Made by a program: the position numbers and the translations under genes
Notes under the pieces: generated by a model
Database searches by the model: none
Told to the model about the DNA's origin: nothing
The model's input: only the letters and a program-made list of their open reading frames with translations
NCBI GenBank assembly: GCA_009746045.1
Contig: RPFO01000288.1
Coordinates: forward strand, 295,758-359,757
From: Mesostigma viride
Lineage: Eukaryota; Streptophyta; Mesostigmatophyceae; Mesostigmatales; Mesostigmataceae
Length of the DNA: 64,000 bases
Direction of reading: 5' to 3'
In this document: piece after piece, positions 58,423 to 64,000 of the stretch
Layout of the letters: each line of letters begins with the position of its first letter
Position numbering within the stretch: the stretch's first letter is position 1

Positions 58423-60023
58423 AGACGTCCTTGACAGCTGGAGCAGCTGTAAGAATGTCTGACCCCATGCATCCTCGTGCTGGGCACGAGGGTGGACCTC
58501 TCATTTTGAGAGAAACCAATGTACAACCACAGAGGGGTGTGAAGGCCTCTGGTGGTATGCATGTGGTCCCTGCTGGCGGTCCAGGTGTTGGGCATGAGCA
58601 GGGTGACTCAGGCTCTGAGTCAGAACAGGATGGAAGTCAGCATGGTGATGCTGGACAACCTGACAGCACAGTCCTGACTGTGCCAGGGACTGCTTCCTCT
58701 GTGTACCAGGAGTTGGGTGCCCGAATCCACAACATGTTTGGGCATGCCACTTCTCTGTCAAACAACTTTGCCTTCCGTATGGGCAGGGCACCCCTTCTTA
58801 AGGCGTGTCAGCAAGCTGCCTCACGGTGTAAGTGCCAGTTGTCCTCCAACAAGCCCAGGAAATCACATGCCAAAGCTCTACCTCAGAGCATTGGTGATCT
58901 GCAGTGTGATATCCAACACATCAGGGGCATGCAACTGTTGGTGTGCGTGGACAGGTACACGAAATACAAGGTGCTGGAGCATTTACCTTCTATGAAGAAC
59001 AGGTACTTGCTGGCTGCCCTGCAGAATGTAAGAGCCAAGTTTCCTACCACAAGGATCCAGGTGGACATGCAGTTTCAGCATCTCAAGGGTGATCCTACCC
59101 TTCCTGAGTTGCTGGTTACACCTAGGGAGGCTCATGGGCAGCAGGGTGCTATCGAGAGGGCAATCCAGGAGGTCAAGAAATTGATCATCTCTGAAGACTG
59201 GGTACCCTTGTCTGCACCTGCACTTGTCAGGAGTGCATGGCTGAGGAACGTGGAGCAGCAGCTGAACAGCAGGGTTAACTTCTACTATGATGGAGTTGCT
59301 GTCAGCCCAATGGGTCTATATCATGGCCTGTGCCCACCACATGTGCTGGAGGGCTGGAAACATGCTGCACATGTCACCTTTGCCAAGCTGAGGGAGAAGG
59401 ACCGGGGTTGGAAGATGCTGGAGCCACAAGTGGGTCAGAAGGTCCTAGCTTGGAAGGAACCTAGCCTTTATGGCAAACGTGGTAGCTGGAGTCCTGGGGT
59501 GGTTACCCAGGTTGATGAAGCTAGCCACGCATGCTTGGTCAGCATGGAGGACGAACCAAAGCATGTGCACCGGCTGAGTTGGTCATATGTCAAGCCTAAC
59601 CTGATGAATGAGGGCAGTCAGGCACAAGGCTCACAGGATCTGCAGGATTTTCAGGTCCCAGGTGACATCACTGACGCAACGACCACATCTGTTGCAGGGG
59701 AATCTGTCAGCCCTGGCCAGGTTGCAGAGGTACTTGTTGAACAGGCTGCAAGGTCAACAGCTGGGGAGTCAACTGTCAAGCCCAAGGCACTAACCAAGCC
59801 CAGGGGGACAAGTTTGGCTGGATTGATTGGGGCTCTACAAAGGGCCAAGAAGCAGCCCAAGGTAGCCAAGCTCAGGTGGCATGGCAATCTGGGGCTGGAC
59901 ACTGCCTTAGAGGTAGACACTAATTCTCAGGTTCCATCATTGGGACCAGGGCTGCAGCAGGGTACAGCATGTCTGAACCCAGCTATCAGTTTGTGTCTGA
60001 CTTCAGTGGCGGGGTACACGTGA
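58419..60023 (+). CDS. Copia-like pol, integrase part
   Basis: ATG at 58419 overlaps the gag stop. An HHCC region (RIHNMFGHATSL ... ACQQAASRCKCQLSS), integrase core with acidic residues in LQCDIQHIRG, IQVDMQFQHL and QQGAIERAIQEVKKL, then PHVLEGWKHAAHVTF and a C-terminal GKRGSWSPGVVTQVDEASH. The start of a retropepsin-like segment (LEVDTNSQVP, Asp at 59916) is in this frame; its second half is in the next. It would insert the DNA copy into the host genome. No protease precedes integrase. Confidence 0.82.
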   Translation: MKTSLTAGAAVRMSDPMHPRAGHEGGPLILRETNVQPQRGVKASGGMHVVPAGGPGVGHEQGDSGSESEQDGSQHGDAGQPDSTVLTVPGTASSVYQELGARIHNMFGHATSLSNNFAFRMGRAPLLKACQQAASRCKCQLSSNKPRKSHAKALPQSIGDLQCDIQHIRGMQLLVCVDRYTKYKVLEHLPSMKNRYLLAALQNVRAKFPTTRIQVDMQFQHLKGDPTLPELLVTPREAHGQQGAIERAIQEVKKLIISEDWVPLSAPALVRSAWLRNVEQQLNSRVNFYYDGVAVSPMGLYHGLCPPHVLEGWKHAAHVTFAKLREKDRGWKMLEPQVGQKVLAWKEPSLYGKRGSWSPGVVTQVDEASHACLVSMEDEPKHVHRLSWSYVKPNLMNEGSQAQGSQDLQDFQVPGDITDATTTSVAGESVSPGQVAEVLVEQAARSTAGESTVKPKALTKPRGTSLAGLIGALQRAKKQPKVAKLRWHGNLGLDTALEVDTNSQVPSLGPGLQQGTACLNPAISLCLTSVAGYT

Positions 60024-60139
60024 AGGTACTGGGTGAGGTATTCATTCCTATCCTTGGACAGGACACTGCTTTTTGTGTCTTGGAGGGCTATCAAGGACCT
60101 GCTCTTCTGGGGCAGAATTTCCTATGCCAGGATGGGTAG
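59969..60139 (+). CDS. Second half of retropepsin-like segment, separate frame
   Basis: Reads SEPSYQFVSDFSGGVHVKVL, then GEVFIPILGQDTAFCVLEGY and GPALLGQNF, which matches VEDFSGLVRMPVRGEVMLTI and CVLEGYDGPAILGLPFL of the 417-7209 element. It lies one frame back from the integrase ORF and one frame ahead of the reverse transcriptase ORF, overlapping both, so it cannot be read alone without recoding or is broken. Confidence 0.6.
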   Translation: MSEPSYQFVSDFSGGVHVKVLGEVFIPILGQDTAFCVLEGYQGPALLGQNFLCQDG

Positions 60140-61899
60140 TGATCACGTCCTCTCTCCTGACTAAGGAAGGGGCTGGTCAGGTCCCACTGATTAATTTCAG
60201 GACCACTCACCTATCACGTGCAGTAACCAGGACGGTTAAGCGTGTGCAAGTGTGCCAGGGGCAGGAGCCCTTGGTTGATGACCTCATATTGCCAGCTGCT
60301 AGTCATCCAAGCAGTTTGGGCATTGGTCCTCACTCACTTGCTGGACACAGCCCTATCAACTACCAAGGCCTGGTGAAGCTCATGTCCTCTCCCATTATGT
60401 GTCCCCAGGTCACACTGGGTCTGATTAAATCTGGGGAGGACTGGATCTCCAAGAAATGCGTGGAACCTGTCAATGACCTGCCTCCTGCACGACGTCTACT
60501 CAAGCTCAAGTTTGTCATCAAGATGAAGGAGGTGGACGGGGTCAAGGTACCACATGTCAGGCCAGTGCTGAATGAGTTCAAGGGTACTGGTGAGTGCACT
60601 GCTGAGGAGTTGTATACCCCTGGCATGCTGCATGATACTTGGAGGCTGCTGCTGTGTGTCTTTCTAGGCCTTCTCAACAAGGGCTTGGACTATGGCTCAG
60701 TGGTGATAGACTTCAAGAGGGCATTTCTGGAGGGTGATGCAGATGTGGCACAGGAAAAGTGGGAGGGCAAGACGCCTTTCTATGTTAGGGTGCCTGCTGT
60801 ATGGAAAAGGGACATCCACACGGAGTTCCTTAAAATCCTCAAGGGCCTGGAGGGCCTGAGGTCAAGTCCAATAATCTGGAGGGAGACTCTCAACCGTTTC
60901 CTGAAGGAGCATTGCAACTTGAAGGTCTCTCCTGTAGACCCCTGTCTGTTTCTGGGGCAATGGGAAGGCCTGCCAGTGTATGCTTCGCTGCACGGGGATG
61001 ACCTACATCTGATAGCTCCCACGTCGTGGCTTAAGGAGCTGATCTCCATCATTAAGTCCAAGTTTCCTCTGGGTAGGGAGCAATGGCAGGTGGAGAATGA
61101 GCCTCTGCTGTTTGTGGGCATGGAGGCCACACTGGTGAAGAAGGGGGAGTGGCGTATGCTGCTGGTGGGGGGCAATGATTATCAAGAGACCCTCATTAGC
61201 AAGCTTCCTCCAACCATCACACAGGCACTGTGTCCCATGGTGAGGGGCATGGTTGCTTGGGTGGCAGGCATTTCCAGGCCAGACCTTATGGTCATAGCCA
61301 GGTTGCCTGATGACATGCTGGTGGAGCTAGGGTCTGCCAAGGTGGCTGATCAGGTCAGGGCTTCATCTGGCATTCTGTTGTCTGCAGTGGATTTATCACA
61401 ACCCATTTGCATGGAGCTGTATGTGGATAGCTCAATGGACAGCAGGCAGGTCTCCAAGGTCAGGGGCAGGGCTGCAGGGCTCTTTGTGCTCAGACAGGAA
61501 GGCCTGGGGAGTTTGGTGAGCTGGTTTAGTCGCCTGCACAAACGGGTGGCTGTCAGCAGTGATGTGGCAGAATGCAGGGCTATTTGTGAAGGCATTCACA
61601 CAAGCCTTTATCTGAAGGAGTTGCTTCATCAGATGACTTCTAACACTCCTTGGCCACTTCAGGTTACCACTCTTCTAAAAACAGACTCCATGGGGATGGT
61701 GCAGTTTGTGCACAGGCAGATGGCCAGAAGTAGGGACTTGGATTATCTCCTTCTTAAGGAGTTGTCCTCCTTGGCCAATATTGAGCATATCCCTGGGGTT
61801 GACAATCCTGCTGATGCTTTGACCAAGCTAGTGCAGAAGGCAGCAGTGCAATACAAGGTTCTTCAGTCTCTGATGGACCCATCTCAGCAAGCTGTCTAA
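60073..61899 (+). CDS. Copia-like pol, reverse transcriptase and RNase H part
   Basis: The coherent part starts at about 60140 (SSLLTKEGAGQVPL). Reverse transcriptase: RRLLKLKFVIKMKEVDGVKV, HVRPVLNEFKGTGECTAEEL, SVVIDFKRAFLEGDADVAQ, GLEGLRSSPIIWRETLNRF, SLHGDDLHLIA with HGDD at 60991-61002. RNase H: MELYVDSSMDSRQVSKVRG, LVSWFSRLHKRVAVSSDVAE, LLKTDSMGMVQF, IPGVDNPADALTKL. Both catalytic Asp of the reverse transcriptase site are kept although Tyr-Val is replaced by His-Gly, the same as in 417-7209. It ends at 61899 with a single stop. Confidence 0.87.
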   Translation: MCLGGLSRTCSSGAEFPMPGWVVITSSLLTKEGAGQVPLINFRTTHLSRAVTRTVKRVQVCQGQEPLVDDLILPAASHPSSLGIGPHSLAGHSPINYQGLVKLMSSPIMCPQVTLGLIKSGEDWISKKCVEPVNDLPPARRLLKLKFVIKMKEVDGVKVPHVRPVLNEFKGTGECTAEELYTPGMLHDTWRLLLCVFLGLLNKGLDYGSVVIDFKRAFLEGDADVAQEKWEGKTPFYVRVPAVWKRDIHTEFLKILKGLEGLRSSPIIWRETLNRFLKEHCNLKVSPVDPCLFLGQWEGLPVYASLHGDDLHLIAPTSWLKELISIIKSKFPLGREQWQVENEPLLFVGMEATLVKKGEWRMLLVGGNDYQETLISKLPPTITQALCPMVRGMVAWVAGISRPDLMVIARLPDDMLVELGSAKVADQVRASSGILLSAVDLSQPICMELYVDSSMDSRQVSKVRGRAAGLFVLRQEGLGSLVSWFSRLHKRVAVSSDVAECRAICEGIHTSLYLKELLHQMTSNTPWPLQVTTLLKTDSMGMVQFVHRQMARSRDLDYLLLKELSSLANIEHIPGVDNPADALTKLVQKAAVQYKVLQSLMDPSQQAV

Positions 61900-62830
61900 G
61901 CTGGTGCATGGTTATAGGGCATTGGAGAGCAGATTGTGTGGTAGTGTCAGCATTGTGACTGGCATAATACCTGTATTTTAGTCTGTACTAAGGCTCATGG
62001 ACCATGGTACACTCACTCTGATTTTAATCAGGATACAGCCAGGTTTTGGCTGGGGTTCATGCTGTTGACTACACAAGGTTGACAGGTCCATTACAGACCA
62101 TGTATTCTATTTTAAAAGAAATGTATATTTGTACATACTTCTCACAATGGTCTGGGAACCTTTATTCTGGGGTTTATAGGGCGGGGTTCGATTCCCTGGT
62201 ATTATGTTTCTACAAGCTGGCCTGTTCAGGTGTTTGCCTGTTCAGACTTCCCTAGTTCCCCAGGGCAGGATTTAATTGTTGCCTATGTGTTTCATTTTGT
62301 CATTTGTTTGCTGTGGCAGTTTACCATCTGGCAAGTAGACGGGCGCCGTAAGACGGGCGCCAATAGACCCCTGTTGAGAGAATGACAGGCAAACTATTGT
62401 AATACGCCTTACTTTGTCAAGTGGTATTTTAATTGTCATGGATTTATTGTACTTATATTGAATATGTACTGGGTTTTATGGGATTAGTATCTGGGATTAA
62501 TGTAACTCACCGCCAGAAGGTCATTGTACTGGAGGCTCTACCGAGGTGATGGGATTAATTCCTGGAGAAGACCTCATAGAATTAACCTGTATGTATTTAA
62601 TTTTGTGTGTTTCTAATATCTGGTGGTACTCTGTAATGCCACTTCCATAGGTTTTTATCCATTTCTCATGAAATGGTTTTCCCTGTGGCAGATCTGTTTC
62701 TTTTCCAGTTCCTTAAAAGAAAGGGCTGGGGGAATGGCAATGGCCATTAAAGACATCTGTTCAAGCTTCAAGCTGGAGTGAAGGACATTTCAAGCTACTT
62801 CAAGGGTCCCTGGCAGGGGATGTGATCCCT

Positions 62831-62845
62831 AAAGAAAAGAAGGGA
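62831..62845 (+). other. Polypurine tract
   Basis: AAAGAAAAGAAGGGA, four bases before the 3' LTR, as expected for plus-strand priming. Confidence 0.75.
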
Positions 62846-62849
62846 TTGG

Positions 62850-63465
62850 AGTTAACGTAAAGGATTTACGTTAGATGGATAGAGATTGTTACGCTCTTTC
62901 CAACGGCACCTTGAACGCCTCATTTGGTTAAGGAACGTAAAAGTTATGACGTTTCCTAGGCTGTGCCGACAGTACCCGGCGCGCCACTGTGGGCGCGTAC
63001 GGACACAGGATGTACAAGTGTCACTTTGATAGTCCGCAGGACGTTGACAGGACTTGTACAGGACTTGATGGTCAATTGATAGGTAGGCGCACTGTAGCGC
63101 GCCAGGACCTATGAGACAATTGATGCTGACTAGTGTACGGATAGGTCCACAGGACTAGCCGTATGGACAATTGATAGATCTGCGCGCCAAAGGCGTGCCA
63201 GAGTCTGTGTAATCAATTGATTGACAGTTCAGCTGTGACAGTGCAGCTGAATACTTGGACGCGTCCCTAGCAAGCTATATGAGTGACTTGTTAGCTCTAG
63301 GACGCTAGCTCTTGCGTGCACGCTCTCTTGGCATAACGACCCTGTCGTCTGTGCTACGTGCAGTCTCGGACCTGACGTGACTTACGTCTGTGTTTGCTCA
63401 TTATAATAAAGGCAACTTTCCTGCAAGAGCCATGGATTCCCTCGGTGGTAAACTCTCATTCAACT
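62850..63465 (+). repeat. 3' LTR of the inserted Copia-like element
   Basis: 616 bp, no difference from 53831-54446 found by eye. Confidence 0.93.
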
Positions 63466-63470
63466 CCTGG

Positions 63471-64000
63471 GACCCGCATTGCTGGCATTTGCGGGGAAAC
63501 GTTCGAGACACCCATTCAGGTACCCAAGCTTCCCTTCACCTTCACGGCAAACTCCAATCTCTTTGCGCACGATGTTAGCGCACAGGGATGCGATGGCACA
63601 TCAGCAATCCTGGGGCCTGACGCAGTCTTCCAGCTGAGGGCACAAAAAGATGCCATCTGGCGCCTCTCGCTCTGCGACAGCTCGTATGACACGGTCCTGC
63701 TGTTTACGCGACGCGGAAACGACTCCAGTGCTCCTAATGTCATCGTTTGCGACGATGACTCCCGGCTGTGTGGTGGCGGCCAACAGAGCGGCCGCGAGGT
63801 GTTCCTGGTTGCCAATGAGACGTACTTTGTCATTGCGGCGGGCAAGGCGGGGAGTGATGCCGGCACGTTCACGCTTGAGATCACAGAGGTGCCCCTACCT
63901 CCAACAACGGTTTTGGACTGGGAGAGGCAAGCACTGCAGCAGGTGAAGGCAACCCTGGTGCCGATGATGGACCCCCAGGCGCCTGCCCCCTTGGCCAGCT
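63471..64000 (+). CDS. Subtilase-like/LRR gene, 3' part, runs off the window
   Basis: Continues the frame broken at 53830: joining ...GAG GTA CCT GG to G ACC CGC at 63471 (one CCTGG removed) gives a frame open to the window end. After the LRRs (PPGIYTATEVPGTRIAGICG) comes a domain of about 115 residues with ILGPDAVFQLRAQKDAIWRL, LCDSSYDTVLLFTR, VIVCDDDSRLCGGG, NETYFVIAAGKAG and GTFTLEITEV, like bacterial prepeptidase C-terminal (PPC) domains: a beta-sandwich with SYDT and a CDDD loop. The C-terminus is outside the window. Confidence 0.75.

Larger units (their letters stand above)
53831..63465 (+). mobile_element. Copia-like LTR retrotransposon (HGDD lineage) inserted in a coding exon
   Basis: 616-bp LTRs at 53831-54446 and 62850-63465 look identical base for base; termini are AGTT...AACT, not TG...CA. 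Target duplication CCTGG (53826-53830 and 63466-63470). A polypurine tract AAAGAAAAGAAGGGA (62831-62845) lies just before the 3' LTR. Internal order: a novel ORF, gag in two parts split by a 1.74-kb insert, integrase, retropepsin-like segment, reverse transcriptase and RNase H. The LTR identity implies a very recent insertion. Pol resembles that of 417-7209 throughout (compare EELYTPGM, DFKRAF, LHGDDL). The region 61903-62830 is untranslated element sequence. Confidence 0.93.

Noticed and set aside
62180-62205. B-box-like GGTTCGATTCCC on the plus strand
   Set aside because: No matching A box or acceptor stem upstream; it lies in the untranslated end of the young Copia-like element.

Overview
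The window looks like nuclear DNA of a photosynthetic eukaryote of the green lineage, most likely a green alga; I cannot place it to class. Reasons: a plant-type plastid isoprenoid gene (ispD) with a transit-peptide-like N-terminus, cut by GT-AG introns; a gamma-secretase subunit gene (PEN-2) whose sequence resembles plant homologues; four kinds of retroelement; and very heavy microsatellite and minisatellite load in introns. Near the ends of two LTRs and after ispD there are AATAAA hexamers, while I did not spot the TGTAA signal typical of core chlorophytes; this is only a weak clue. All exon joins were worked out by eye from reading frame, splice consensus and family similarity.

Layout. 284-416: tandem palindromic repeat, the landing site of a Copia-like LTR element on the minus strand (417-7209, TSD TCTAG). 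7.6-10.6 kb: decayed LINE plus a second truncated tail. 11.1-11.7 kb: remnant of an unrecognised coding sequence. 11928-22731: Ty3/Gypsy chromovirus-type element (TSD ATTGA) with decayed pol, a separate small ORF resembling the RNase H1/caulimovirus hybrid-binding domain, and a long extra ORF between pol and the 3' LTR. 22.7-25.5 kb: repeats only. 25.57-26.01 kb: G-rich array. 26417-38754: ispD, ten exons, 291 codons spread over 12.3 kb, nearly every intron holding its own simple-sequence array. 39.66-40.13 kb: truncated LINE copy. 40503-42218 (minus): PEN-2, two exons, convergent with ispD. 42835-49147: classical Copia element on the minus strand (TSD ATAAC). 50095-64000: a secreted subtilase-like/LRR protein gene whose second exon is split by an intact-looking Copia-like element (53831-63465, TSD CCTGG) with identical 616-bp LTRs.

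How parts relate. ispD and PEN-2 are ordinary host genes that converge on a LINE remnant. The two Copia-like elements at 417-7209 and 53831-63465 belong to one unusual lineage: their reverse transcriptases carry HGDD instead of YVDD, and a retropepsin-like segment lies between integrase and reverse transcriptase instead of before integrase. LTR comparison by eye suggests insertion order Gypsy (oldest), then the 417-7209 element, then the 42835-49147 element, with the one in the subtilase gene youngest. Removing that youngest element and one target-site copy gives one open frame through the subtilase exon, so it is a direct gene disruption.

Most striking observations: (1) degenerate local copies of exon edges plus their splice sites scattered in the ispD introns; (2) the relocated protease and HGDD active site of the Copia-like lineage; (3) the very recent insertion into a coding exon by an element whose own frames are broken or recoded; (4) accessory ORFs in the Gypsy and Copia-like elements.
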